Part shown: positions 40,572-48,521 of the stretch, piece after piece
How positions within the stretch are numbered: position 1 is the stretch's first letter
Layout: each line of letters opens with the position of its first letter
Source of the DNA: Verrucomicrobium sp. BvORR034
GTDB lineage: Bacteria; Verrucomicrobiota; Verrucomicrobiia; Verrucomicrobiales; Verrucomicrobiaceae
Assembly (NCBI RefSeq): GCF_000739635.1
Contig: NZ_BATQ01000085.1
Coordinates: forward strand, 81,724 to 145,723
DNA: 64,000 nt
Direction of reading: 5' to 3'
Made by a program: the position numbers and the translations under genes
The notes under the pieces: generated by a model
Seen by the model: only the letters and a program-made list of their open reading frames with translations
Database searches by the model: none
What the model was told of the DNA's origin: nothing

Positions 40572-41807
40572 TCAGGAATGCGCGCGGACGCTGGTCATGG
40601 TTTCGAAGATGGCGGTGACGATGGAGATGGCGACGACGCCCACCACCACGAACAAGATGACCAGAACGATCGGCGTGATGAGAGCTGTCACCCGTTTGAC
40701 CCTGCCATCCAGCTCCTTGTCATAACGGGCGGCAATCTTTTCCAGCGATTTGCCTAGGCGACCGGTTTGCTCGCCCATGGCGACCATGTCCACCAGCAAC
40801 ACCGGCAGGTGCCCGACCTTCCGCAGCGCAGAGGAGAGGGACACCCCTTCACCGATGATGCCAGCAGCCTGATTGAGCAGACCGCGCAGGAAGACATTGG
40901 CCGTGGACTTCGCGGTGAGCTTGAGCGCGTTGAGCAGGGGAATGCCGTTGTTCACCAGGTTCCCCAGAGAGGCGGCGAACTGGGCGTTGAAACGGGCCGT
41001 CAGCACAGGACCGAAGAGGGGGATCTTCAGTTTCGCACGGTCCCACCACATCCGGCCAGACTCTTTGGCGATGTAGGCGCGGAAGAGCAGCACCGAGGAG
41101 ACGATGACCGCCAGGGCCAGCCACCACCAGTGTTTGACCAGGTCGGAGAAGGTCCCCAGCATCTCCATGACGAAGGGGAGCTTCGTGCGGCTTTTTGAGA
41201 GCATGTCCACAAAGCCGGGCAGCAGCACCGTGCTGAACACGATCAGCAGCATGATGAGCGCGCCGAACATGAAGGCGGGGTACACCAGAGCGGCAACCAC
41301 GCGGCTCTGCAGGTCGTGCATCTGGGTGATGCTGGCGGAGAGCCGCCGCAAGATCTGGGGAAGGGAGCCTGACACCTCACCGGCGGTGGCGAGGTTGCAA
41401 TACATTTCATCAAAGCTGGGCGAGGCCTGCAGCAGCGCCTTGGAGAATGTGGCGCCTTCCCGCAACTGCTCGCGGATGCGGCCGCTCACCTTGCGCAGCA
41501 CGGGAGACTCCTGGCGCTCATGCATCACGCGCAACGCCTGTTCCAGTTGCAACCCACCATCCATGAGGTCGGCCAACTCCTCGGTGAAGAGAATCAACTG
41601 GGCCCGCTTCAGCACCGGGGCAGGGGAGGTGTCTTTCGCCTCCTCCTTGGCTGCCTTTGCCTCCGCAGTCGTTTCCTCTGCCACCTTGATCGGTGTCAGC
41701 CGCTGCGACTCCAGTTGACGATAAACTTCCGCCCGGGTCGAGACGGCAAGCGATCCCGTGACCTGTTTGCCAGAGGTGTCGAGAGCAGTGTAGGCGAAAG
41801 CAGGCAT
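40572..41807 (-). CDS. gspF: Type II secretion platform protein GspF
   Basis: A 411-residue polytopic inner-membrane protein with two GspF repeats, each ending in membrane segments (VVAALVYPAFMFGALIMLLIVFSTVLLPGF; the last near LITPIVLVILFVVVGVVAISI). The N-terminus MPAFAYTALDTSGKQVTGSL is typical of GspF/PilC. FTEELADLMDGGLQLEQAL and GIPLLNALKL-type blocks are also present. An octamer repeat array begins four bases upstream of its ATG, so the four-helix-bundle cassette has replaced the leader of this gene. Confidence 0.93.
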   Translation of the reverse strand: MPAFAYTALDTSGKQVTGSLAVSTRAEVYRQLESQRLTPIKVAEETTAEAKAAKEEAKDTSPAPVLKRAQLILFTEELADLMDGGLQLEQALRVMHERQESPVLRKVSGRIREQLREGATFSKALLQASPSFDEMYCNLATAGEVSGSLPQILRRLSASITQMHDLQSRVVAALVYPAFMFGALIMLLIVFSTVLLPGFVDMLSKSRTKLPFVMEMLGTFSDLVKHWWWLALAVIVSSVLLFRAYIAKESGRMWWDRAKLKIPLFGPVLTARFNAQFAASLGNLVNNGIPLLNALKLTAKSTANVFLRGLLNQAAGIIGEGVSLSSALRKVGHLPVLLVDMVAMGEQTGRLGKSLEKIAARYDKELDGRVKRVTALITPIVLVILFVVVGVVAISIVTAIFETMTSVRAHS

Positions 41808-41810
41808 GTT

Positions 41811-41846
41811 CGGTAAAACAGTAATTCAGTAATTCGGTAAAACAGT
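41811..41846. repeat. Octamer array, left end of the four-helix-bundle cassette
   Basis: 8-bp units in register: CGGTAAAA, CAGTAATT, CAGTAATT, CGGTAAAA, then CAGT. The array is an inverted repeat of the array at 42342-42381. It lies between the gspF start and the four-helix-bundle gene. Confidence 0.85.
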
Positions 41847-41863
41847 GGTTCGCCCAATGGGCA

Positions 41864-42289
41864 TCAATTGCTTCTGGAACGTTTTGGGAAGGAGAATCCT
41901 CCGTTCGGGCTCATCATCTTGTTCAACATCTTGCCAATCGCTTTGGAACGTTCCGCAAGCTGCTCTGACGTTTCCAGGTCAAGGTACTGGCAGGCATAGG
42001 CGGTGCGCAGCCAGTGAAGCGTTTCCAGGTTTTCAGCATCAGCATCCGTCAGTTTCATTACGAAGTGAGCATCGTATTGTCGTTTGCCCCAGGCTTCGGC
42101 GATGTTCGCTCCTACTGCCCGGCTGCTACGACGAATTTGATCTGTGAGAGAGTAAGACTCTTCGCGGGGCCAGAGCTTGCTAATACGGAAAACTTCCTGC
42201 TGCAGCTGAAAGGCAAATTTGTAAACGGTCAATTCGGTGAAATTTTGGACAAAACCTTGGGGTTGGGGATTTGATGCTTCGTCGCTCAT
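41864..42289 (-). CDS. Four-helix-bundle protein (23S rRNA intervening-sequence family)
   Basis: 141 residues from ATG 42289; in-frame ATGs at 42307 and 42319 are alternatives. The core (FTELTVYKFAFQLQQEVFRI, LTDQIRRSSRAVGANIAEAWGKR, FVMKLTDADAENLETLHWL, LIxSEQLAERSKAIGKML-like end) matches the four-helix-bundle family first described in intervening sequences of 23S rRNA and related to Avd accessory proteins of diversity-generating retroelements. The conserved R-R-S-x-x-x-V-x-x-N-I-A-E signature is clear. It sits between gspE and gspF, where no such gene belongs, and is bounded by inverted octamer arrays, so it looks like an inserted cassette. No reverse transcriptase is nearby. Molecular function unknown. 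Confidence 0.88.
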   Translation of the reverse strand: MSDEASNPQPQGFVQNFTELTVYKFAFQLQQEVFRISKLWPREESYSLTDQIRRSSRAVGANIAEAWGKRQYDAHFVMKLTDADAENLETLHWLRTAYACQYLDLETSEQLAERSKAIGKMLNKMMSPNGGFSFPKRSRSN

Positions 42290-42341
42290 AGGAAACCATC
42301 GCTCCATTCCTTGGTGCATCTAGTGAATTGATGAACTCCTG

Positions 42342-42381
42342 GTTTACTGGGTTACCGAATTACTGAATTACCGGGTTACTA
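42342..42381. repeat. Octamer array, right end of the four-helix-bundle cassette
   Basis: Read on the minus strand, the units are CGGTAATT, CAGTAATT, CGGTAACC and CAGTAAAC, again in 8-bp register. The array abuts and includes the stop codon of gspE (TAG at 42379-42381). Together with the left array it makes an inverted pair of about 36 bp per arm enclosing only the four-helix-bundle gene. Confidence 0.85.
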
Positions 42382-44073
42382 ATCTGAGCTTGCCGTAACC
42401 GTCATCACCTCCTCCACGGTCGTGACGCCCTGGATGGCTTTCATGAAGCCGTACTGGCGCATGGGGATCATGCCGTCCTTGAAGGCCTGGGCCTTGAGTT
42501 CGGCGATGGGCGCGCGAAGGTTGATCTTCTCACCCATCTGGGAGGTGACTTCACAGATCTCCATGATGGCGAGACGGCCCTGGAAGCCGGTGCCACGGCA
42601 CTGGCGGCAGCCTTCGGGACGGCGGAGTTTGTCTGCTTCAGAGAGGGGGAATCCGATGGCTTCGAGGTAGCTCTTTTCAAGCTGGGTGGGCTGCTTGCAG
42701 AAGGGGCAGAGCGTGCGCACGAGCCGCTGGGCCTGGAAGGCGCGGACGGAAGAGGAAATAAGAAAGGGCTCGATGCCCATGTCCAGCAGACGGCTGATGC
42801 CGCCCACGGCATCGTTCGTGTGCAGGGTGGAGAAGACAAGGTGACCGGTGAGGGCGGCGCGGATGGCGATCTCGGTGGTCTCAAGGTCACGCATTTCCCC
42901 CACCATCACGACGTTGGGGTCGCCACGCAGGATGCTGCGCAGACCCGCGGCGAAGGTGAGGTTGATCTCCGGCTTCACGGCGATCTGGATCACGCCATCC
43001 AGCTTGTTTTCCACCGGATCCTCGATGGTGACGATGCGGCGTTCTTTGGTGTTGAGTTGCCGGAGGAAGGTGTAGAGCGTGGTGCTCTTCCCGCTTCCCG
43101 TGGGGCCCGTCACAAGGATGATGCCGTTGGGGGAGCCGAGCAGGCGACGAATGCTGGTCTCGATGTGGGGTGTGAGTCCCAGCTTCTCAAAGTCGAACTT
43201 CTGGCGGGTGAGCAGACGAAGGCTCACGCTCTCGCCATTGACGGAGGGGATGGTGGCCACGCGGACGTCGATGGGGTCACCATCGAGTTCGAGGTTGATA
43301 CGACCATCCTGTGGCAGCCGGCGCTCGGCGATGTCCAGATGCGCCATGATCTTGAGGCGCGAGATGAGAGAGGCCTGCAGCAGCCGCATGTTGGGCGGCA
43401 CTGGGACCTCTTGCAGCTTGCCGTCGATGCGGTAGCGAATGCGCAGATCGCGCTCCAGCGGCTCTACGTGAATGTCGGTGGCCCGTTCCTTCAAGGCTTC
43501 GCGGAAGATCTGGTTCACGAAGTTCATGACCGTGGCCTCCTCGTCCGCCTCGTCGAGGACGTTCACTTCCTGCTTCATGTCATCGTGGCTGGAGTCGCCG
43601 TCGCGGCCTTCCAGCAACTCCTCGAAGTTCTCTGCCCCCACGCCATAGCCCTGGTGCAGGGCTTCCAGGATGCGTCGGCGGGTGGCCAGACCCCAGGTGA
43701 TGCGCTTGCGCACCTCCTGGCCCACAGCTTGGCGGGCATCCAGGTTGAAGGGGTCGTACGTGAGCAGCGTCAGGTCCGCTCCGCTCAGATGGGCGGGGTA
43801 CACCCGGTGGCGCAGGGCTAGCTTGGCCGGGAAGCGATTGTGGAGATTGTCCGCGGGCTCCAGACTTTCGTCCGAAGTGAACGGCAGGCTCAGCGAGCGG
43901 CCGAGGTGCTCGATAAAGAGGTCTTCATCGACCAGATTGGAGTCCAGCAGGGCTTCCACCAGGGAGCCACGACGGGAAACTGCCTCCTCCAAGGTCTGGC
44001 GGCAGAGTTGGGACTGGGTGCATCCAGCTTCGGAAGCTGTCTGGGCCAGGAGATCGGTAAGGGAAAAGGACAT
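42379..44073 (-). CDS. gspE: Type II secretion ATPase GspE
   Basis: A 564-residue cytoplasmic ATPase. N-terminal N1E-type domain (to about 150), then the N2E domain with RATDIHVEPLERDLRIRYRIDG, Walker A G323-PTGSGKS, the Asp box VTIEDPVE, and Walker B/His boxes ILRGDPNVVMVGEMRDLETTEIA and GHLVFSTLHTNDA. The zinc-binding CM module is visible as CPFC...CRQC near residue 470. It energises pseudopilus assembly. It is the first gene of the operon on the minus strand, followed by the four-helix-bundle cassette and then gspF. Confidence 0.95.
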   Translation of the reverse strand: MSFSLTDLLAQTASEAGCTQSQLCRQTLEEAVSRRGSLVEALLDSNLVDEDLFIEHLGRSLSLPFTSDESLEPADNLHNRFPAKLALRHRVYPAHLSGADLTLLTYDPFNLDARQAVGQEVRKRITWGLATRRRILEALHQGYGVGAENFEELLEGRDGDSSHDDMKQEVNVLDEADEEATVMNFVNQIFREALKERATDIHVEPLERDLRIRYRIDGKLQEVPVPPNMRLLQASLISRLKIMAHLDIAERRLPQDGRINLELDGDPIDVRVATIPSVNGESVSLRLLTRQKFDFEKLGLTPHIETSIRRLLGSPNGIILVTGPTGSGKSTTLYTFLRQLNTKERRIVTIEDPVENKLDGVIQIAVKPEINLTFAAGLRSILRGDPNVVMVGEMRDLETTEIAIRAALTGHLVFSTLHTNDAVGGISRLLDMGIEPFLISSSVRAFQAQRLVRTLCPFCKQPTQLEKSYLEAIGFPLSEADKLRRPEGCRQCRGTGFQGRLAIMEICEVTSQMGEKINLRAPIAELKAQAFKDGMIPMRQYGFMKAIQGVTTVEEVMTVTASSD

Positions 44074-44231
44074 CGGGACAGAACGCTAAACGCAGCAAGC
44101 AGTCAGGAATTGCGAAAAACAGAGTCAGCCAAACAAGCTTCAACTCCCCGGCCGCGAACAGGTTGCGGGGGAATTTGAACTTGATGCTGCGACTCCGGGT
44201 CGCTAGGCTTCGAATTACATAGGAGCCTGCG

Positions 44232-44282
44232 ATGAAACTCAAGCCTGCACTCGGAGTCGTCCTGGTTTTTCTTGTTGGGTAG
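44232..44282 (+). pseudogene. 16-codon signal-peptide-like frame, possible gene remnant
   Basis: ATGAAACTCAAG follows AGGAG at a good distance and encodes MKLKPALGVVLVFLVG, the classic start of an export signal, but a stop follows at once. The continuing frame is also closed. It may be the remnant of a lipoprotein or secreted-protein gene, or a leader peptide. Evidence is thin. Confidence 0.25.
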
Positions 44283-44375
44283 CTGGGGGGAGTTGCGTGA
44301 GAACGGTGTCACCGGCACCATCAGGACGGCAGTGTCGAGGAACTCCAACCCCCGGAGCTGAACGGAGGGCGTAGT

Positions 44376-44393
44376 CCGGCTGTCCCCAGCCGG
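44376..44393. repeat. Family D hairpin, copy 1
   Basis: CCGGCTGTCCCCAGCCGG (7-bp stem, TCCC loop) preceded by GGGCGTAGT and followed by GTGTGGGAGCG. The same hairpin with near-identical flanks (GGACGTAGT before, GTTGGGAGCG after) is at 50152-50169. Confidence 0.6.
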
Positions 44394-44583
44394 TGTGGGA
44401 GCGAAGGGGGGTGATGATCAACTACAGAGGAGCGTTGTTGCCGTCTGCCACGTCAGGGGTGGGCGCTCCCCGCGCGAACATCCCCAACTAGCTCCCCAAC
44501 TAGCATTTGCAACTCCGCGGAAATTGTGCAGATTCATAGTGTAAACAATATCGGCTGCTGGATCACATCAGTGGCCGCCCTGC

Positions 44584-45279
44584 ATGCCATCAGCCTCTGA
44601 TTCCTTCCCCCGCACCCCGCCAGTCGGGACGCCGAGTTTTGTCATCGATCCCGAAGAGAAAGGCCGGAATTGGATCGAGTTTGTTATTCTCATGGTTTTC
44701 TGGCTCGTCTGGACGGGTGCCACGGTGTTTATCACGATGTTCGTCTTGGCGGGAGGACCATGGTTTATCTGGCTGTGGGTCGTCCTTTTTAGTGTGGCGG
44801 GCTACGGTATGACGCTTCATCTTTGGCGCAGCGTTTGGCCACAGGAAATCTTTGCCACGCCCGAAGGCATCTGGCTGCGAGGTGGATCCGTCTCCCGCAC
44901 CCGCTTCAAGTTCCTGCCTGCGCACGAGCTGGATCACCTGCGCCTTGGAACGGATTGGAATCGCGATGATCAGATTCCTGGCTTGTGCTTCGTGCTGCAT
45001 CGGCGGCGTCGGTCCCGCGTGGTGCCACGCGATGTACCCGTCTGTCCGTTCATCCGAACCGACGATCTCAGGGATCTGATGCCTGATCTTCTTGCCTATC
45101 TTTGGGGGCAGGGGCTCCTCCTTCCGGGGGTGTTCTACTCTCCCAAGGGGCTCTATGAAGGGGCAGTCATGCCAGAGGACTGGCTTGGTCAGCCCGAGGT
45201 TTCGGATGGGGGCCTCGAGGAGCTGTATTCTGTTGACGCAGCCGTTCAGCTTAAGGGCACGCCCGCGCTGACCGCGTAA
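44584..45279 (+). CDS. Hypothetical membrane protein
   Basis: A 231-residue protein with two adjacent membrane segments (FVILMVFWLVWTGATVFITMFVL and FIWLWVVLFSVAGYGMTL, residues of about 32-80), followed by a soluble domain resembling a PH-like/bacterial DUF fold: EIFATPEGIWLRGGSVSRTRFKFLPAHELDHLRL. The C-terminal 70 residues are acidic. No family is recognised with confidence. It is upstream of the sigma-54-driven cluster on the same strand, but a 354-bp gap separates them. Confidence 0.65.
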   Translation: MPSASDSFPRTPPVGTPSFVIDPEEKGRNWIEFVILMVFWLVWTGATVFITMFVLAGGPWFIWLWVVLFSVAGYGMTLHLWRSVWPQEIFATPEGIWLRGGSVSRTRFKFLPAHELDHLRLGTDWNRDDQIPGLCFVLHRRRRSRVVPRDVPVCPFIRTDDLRDLMPDLLAYLWGQGLLLPGVFYSPKGLYEGAVMPEDWLGQPEVSDGGLEELYSVDAAVQLKGTPALTA

Positions 45280-45383
45280 AGGCGGAACGGGCGCACCTCC
45301 AACGATCATCTCCGACCCCTGATCGTACTTGTGCTAAGCCTCCAATTCCGCTTCAACTCCCACCCCGTTTTGCATCTCTTCTA

Positions 45384-45479
45384 ATGCGCAAATCGACCAT
45401 CATGCGTGCGCATTTTGCGAAGGTGGGCGGTTCCTGTTCATGTGGGTAAAAATAGCGGGTGTTTTTTGATCATGATCAA
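45384..45479. promoter_or_regulatory. Candidate enhancer sites upstream of the sigma-54 promoter
   Basis: Within the 354-bp gap 45280-45633, two dyads lie about 70-165 bp upstream of the -24 element. The nearer is the perfect 14-bp palindrome TTGATCATGATCAA (45466-45479). The other is GCGCAAAT ... ATTTTGCG at 45386-45419. This is the usual distance for binding sites of sigma-54 activators (AAA+ enhancer-binding proteins). No such activator gene is in the window. Confidence 0.5.
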
Positions 45480-45549
45480 CGGCGTGGTGGGTTGATGGAT
45501 CTTGCGTAAGGTGCTCTTTATCAGCTGGATAAGAGAATGATTGCGCCCA

Positions 45550-45564
45550 TGGCACGGGCTTTGC
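45550..45564 (+). promoter_or_regulatory. Sigma-54 (-24/-12) promoter
   Basis: TGGCACGGGCTTTGC has the invariant GG and GC dinucleotides exactly 10 bases apart and matches the consensus TGGCACG-N4-TTGC. It lies 69 bases before the ATG at 45634. This is the only clear -24/-12 match I found in the window. Confidence 0.85.
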
Positions 45565-45633
45565 CCTTACTGCGATTTACTCCAATTTTTCGACTATTTT
45601 CAAAGAGATTTCCCTTCTGAAAGTTAAGCCAGT

Positions 45634-47103
45634 ATGGACGCATCTTCCTCTTCCCAAATACCTTCCACAGGAACCGGTCCTACTCCTCAAATCAGGGTGC
45701 AGTCTCTGACTGGCACAATGGGAGCCAGTCAGGCGGAAACGACTGCGCCAACGAATCTGGGCGCAGCCCAAACTTCCTTCACCCCCGTACCCATCCAGAA
45801 GGTGCAGGTGCAACACGTTCCCGGGCCGGTTTTGCCTCCGCCGGGTTACCCATCCCAACATAAAAAGCCAAACCTCTTGGTGACCTATTGGCGCAAGGTG
45901 GGTGGGGGATCGCTGGCACTCAGCCTGCTTATCCATGTCGGGATCCTGGTGATCGCCTACTTCATGGTGCAGACTATTGTGCAGGAGAAAATGGTGGATT
46001 TCCTACCCGGTGGTGGCAGCAAGGCGGGTCAGGATGCTTCAGCCTCCCTCAATACGCAGGTGCAAAAGAAGAAGCAGTCCGCGCTGAACAAGTCCATGCT
46101 GGTGAAGCGGGTGGTCACCCAGTCCAACATGGCGGCGATTTCCCTGCCGGATGCCCCGATGGACAGCCTGGACATGCCACAATCGAGCAGCCTTATGGGC
46201 GGCGGGATGAGCGGCGGCGGTTTTGGCGGCATGGGTTCGGGCGGTGGCTCGGGCAATGGCATCGGCATGGGCAGCGTGAAAGGTTTCACGGGCATGACGT
46301 TCTTTGGCCGTACGGGGCAGAGCGATGGTCTGCCGGGTGCCTTCTATGACATGAAGCAGGATCGCGACCGGAAGCCGCTGCCGTATTCTGGCTCCTTCCC
46401 CGAGTACGCTGCCAACATCAACAAGGCGGCCGACAAGCGTTTCTCGCCCACATCGCTAAAGGACTATTACAAAGCCAATCAGCAGGTGAGCTTCACTTAC
46501 CTCCTCGTACCGGCCAACCTTCCCGCAGCGGAAGGTCCGAAGTGCTTCAATGCTGAAAAGGAGGTGGAACCCCGCGGGTGGTTCGTGCATTACAATGGAA
46601 TGGTCACACCGCCCAAGGCGGGCCAGTGGCGCTTCGTCGGGTTCTTCGACGATCTGCTCATCGTGTACATCAACAACAAGCCGGTACTGGACGGCTCCTG
46701 GGTACCGATGGCGGGCGAGGGCAAGGACCGCGACCCGGACATCCGCCAGGAGTTCAAAGGGCCGTCTATTTCCGGGAACCGGACCGCCTACTTTGGCAAG
46801 TGGGTGAAGATGAACGAGCCCTTCAAACTCGATATCGTGGTCGGGGAGACTCCAGGGGGGCTGGTGGGCGGTCTGCTCATGGTGCAGAACAAGGATGAGA
46901 AATACGAGGTCCGTGCCGATGGCACGCCGATCCTGCCGATTTTTACCACGACCAATCTGGAAATGGCCGACCTCACGCGGCTGCAGAATGACCCTTTTGC
47001 GAAGCGCGTGCAGATGGCGGCGAATCCTCCTGTGTTCGGCGTCCGCCGCTCGGCCCTGAGCGATGAGAATCCCCGTGGTCTGGGCCTGCTCCCCATGCGC
47101 TGA
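45634..47103 (+). CDS. Membrane-anchored protein with PA14-like domain, cluster gene 1
   Basis: A 489-residue protein. A Pro/Thr/Gln-rich cytoplasmic start (about 80 residues) is followed by YWRKVGGGSLALSLLIHVGI and one membrane segment (about 93-114), reminiscent of a TonB N-terminal anchor. Next come VDFLPGGGSKAGQ (G126-Q133) and a Met/Gly-rich linker (LMGGGMSGGGFGGMGSGGGS). Residues of about 285-430 resemble a PA14 beta-barrel: GWFVHYNGMVTPPKAGQWRF, then FDDLLIVYINNKPVLDGSW. It is homologous over its whole length to the gene at 48522 and over the N-terminal half to the vWA gene at 47221. First gene after a sigma-54 promoter. Function unknown. Confidence 0.75.
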   Translation: MDASSSSQIPSTGTGPTPQIRVQSLTGTMGASQAETTAPTNLGAAQTSFTPVPIQKVQVQHVPGPVLPPPGYPSQHKKPNLLVTYWRKVGGGSLALSLLIHVGILVIAYFMVQTIVQEKMVDFLPGGGSKAGQDASASLNTQVQKKKQSALNKSMLVKRVVTQSNMAAISLPDAPMDSLDMPQSSSLMGGGMSGGGFGGMGSGGGSGNGIGMGSVKGFTGMTFFGRTGQSDGLPGAFYDMKQDRDRKPLPYSGSFPEYAANINKAADKRFSPTSLKDYYKANQQVSFTYLLVPANLPAAEGPKCFNAEKEVEPRGWFVHYNGMVTPPKAGQWRFVGFFDDLLIVYINNKPVLDGSWVPMAGEGKDRDPDIRQEFKGPSISGNRTAYFGKWVKMNEPFKLDIVVGETPGGLVGGLLMVQNKDEKYEVRADGTPILPIFTTTNLEMADLTRLQNDPFAKRVQMAANPPVFGVRRSALSDENPRGLGLLPMR

Positions 47104-47220
47104 TCAAGTATTTCGGCAATGGTTGTGGTCGCCCAGAGAAATGTGTCAGGTGGAACAGCACTGGATGTGCTGATCCGTCTGGCTGGCGACAACTCTTGTA
47201 AGGAACCTTGTCCTTACAAT

Positions 47221-48486
47221 ATGAGCACAGAACCGACTGCCGCCGCGCTTGACGCCGCCGTGCCGCCCGTGAGCGGAAATCCTGCCCCTGCGGGCCATCC
47301 GATGGTGGTGCATGTGGCTCCCCAGGCACCGCAAGGGGTCGCTCCGCCTGTGGCTTCCAAAGAACCGAACGCCGTGGTGAAGTACTGGCGCAAGGTGGGC
47401 GGCGGATCCCTGGCGCTGAGTCTGCTGATCCACGTGGGCATCCTCGTAGGGGCCTATTTCCTGGTGGAGACAATTGTCCTGGAGAACAAGGTGGACTTCC
47501 TGTCTGGCGGCGGCAGCAAGGCGGGTCAGGAGGCTTCCCAGTCACTTGCGCAACAGGTGCAGCAGAAGAAGCGCACCAACATCAGCAAGATGCTGCCCAT
47601 GCGCAAGGTCGTGAGCACCAGTGCGAACGCTGCCATCGCTCTGCCAGACATGCCTTCGGACAATCTGGAGATGCCGGAGATGAGCAGCATGATGGGCGGC
47701 GGCATGAGCGGCAGCGCCGGATTTGGCAGCCAGGGAGCAGGTGGTGGCTTTGGTACGGGCATCGGTACCGGTGGCATGAAGGGTGTCACTTTCTTCGGCA
47801 TGACCACGCCGCTGGATCGCGTGGTCTTCGTGCTGGATTTCTCCGCCTCCATGAAGAAGAACCAGGTGGAGCTGGTGGTGAATGAAATGGGCAAGACCCT
47901 GAAGATGCTGCCCATGCGCTCGCAGTATCAGGTGATCCTCTTCGCGGGCGGTGCCCGGTTTGCGGACCGCAACTGGAAGGTGGAGCAGCCGAGCACGTTC
48001 GAGCGCATCATGGTGCATCGAGGCAAGCAGAAGTACCGCTTCTTTTCTCCCACCAAGTCACACACGGACTACGCCTTTGACGGTTCCGACAACGAGTTGC
48101 CCAAGGATGACTGGCTGACCTCGAACCCCGTGAATGTGGGGCGGACGATGGAGGAGCTCGACAAAAAGGAAACCTGGGGCGGCACCGACTGGCGCTGGGC
48201 CTTCAAAACGGCGCTGAACATGAGCCCGCCGCCGAAGGTCGTATACTTCATGACGGACGGATTGGGCGGCTCCAACGTGGAGCTCATCCTGGACTACAAC
48301 AAGAAGAAGGCCAAGGCCACGCTCAACACCTTCCTCATGCATACCAGTGCGGGCGCACCGCTCATGAAAGAGATCGCTGACAAAACCGGAGGCCGGTTCA
48401 CCATCGTGAAGAACGACGGTGCTACCATCCCCGGAGACATGTACTTTGGCAACAAGGCCAAGTACGACAAGGAGCTGAAGGAATAG
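47221..48486 (+). CDS. Membrane-anchored von Willebrand A domain protein, cluster gene 2
   Basis: 421 residues from ATG 47221; an upstream in-frame ATG at 47119 gives a poor N-terminus. The anchor region YWRKVGGGSLALSLLIHVGI (membrane segment about 63-84), FLSGGGSKAGQ and Gly/Met-rich linker match the two PA14-like neighbours. From residue 200 it has a vWA domain: the metal site D206-F-S-A-S, then WGGTDW with the MIDAS Thr, and VYFMTDGLGGS with the MIDAS Asp, so metal-dependent ligand binding is plausible. It lies 117 bp after gene 1 and 35 bp before gene 3. It probably binds a partner in the periplasm or at the envelope, perhaps the PA14-like paralogues. Confidence 0.82.
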   Translation: MSTEPTAAALDAAVPPVSGNPAPAGHPMVVHVAPQAPQGVAPPVASKEPNAVVKYWRKVGGGSLALSLLIHVGILVGAYFLVETIVLENKVDFLSGGGSKAGQEASQSLAQQVQQKKRTNISKMLPMRKVVSTSANAAIALPDMPSDNLEMPEMSSMMGGGMSGSAGFGSQGAGGGFGTGIGTGGMKGVTFFGMTTPLDRVVFVLDFSASMKKNQVELVVNEMGKTLKMLPMRSQYQVILFAGGARFADRNWKVEQPSTFERIMVHRGKQKYRFFSPTKSHTDYAFDGSDNELPKDDWLTSNPVNVGRTMEELDKKETWGGTDWRWAFKTALNMSPPPKVVYFMTDGLGGSNVELILDYNKKKAKATLNTFLMHTSAGAPLMKEIADKTGGRFTIVKNDGATIPGDMYFGNKAKYDKELKE

Positions 48487-48521
48487 CGATCCTCCTTCGG
48501 CTTTGACTATTTCATCGCACC

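Larger units (their letters stand above)
44074..44583. other. Intergenic region between divergent gspE and the next gene
   Basis: A gap of 510 bp. It holds a tiny open frame at 44232-44282 (listed separately), a repeat-type hairpin at 44376-44393, and a direct repeat of TCCCCAACTAGC near 44485 and 44500. Promoters for the secretion operon and for the gene at 44584 must lie here, but I see no convincing consensus match. Confidence 0.5.

Noticed and set aside
41864..42289. Four-helix-bundle gene as the accessory gene of a diversity-generating retroelement
   Set aside because: No reverse transcriptase, template repeat or variable target gene is present nearby.
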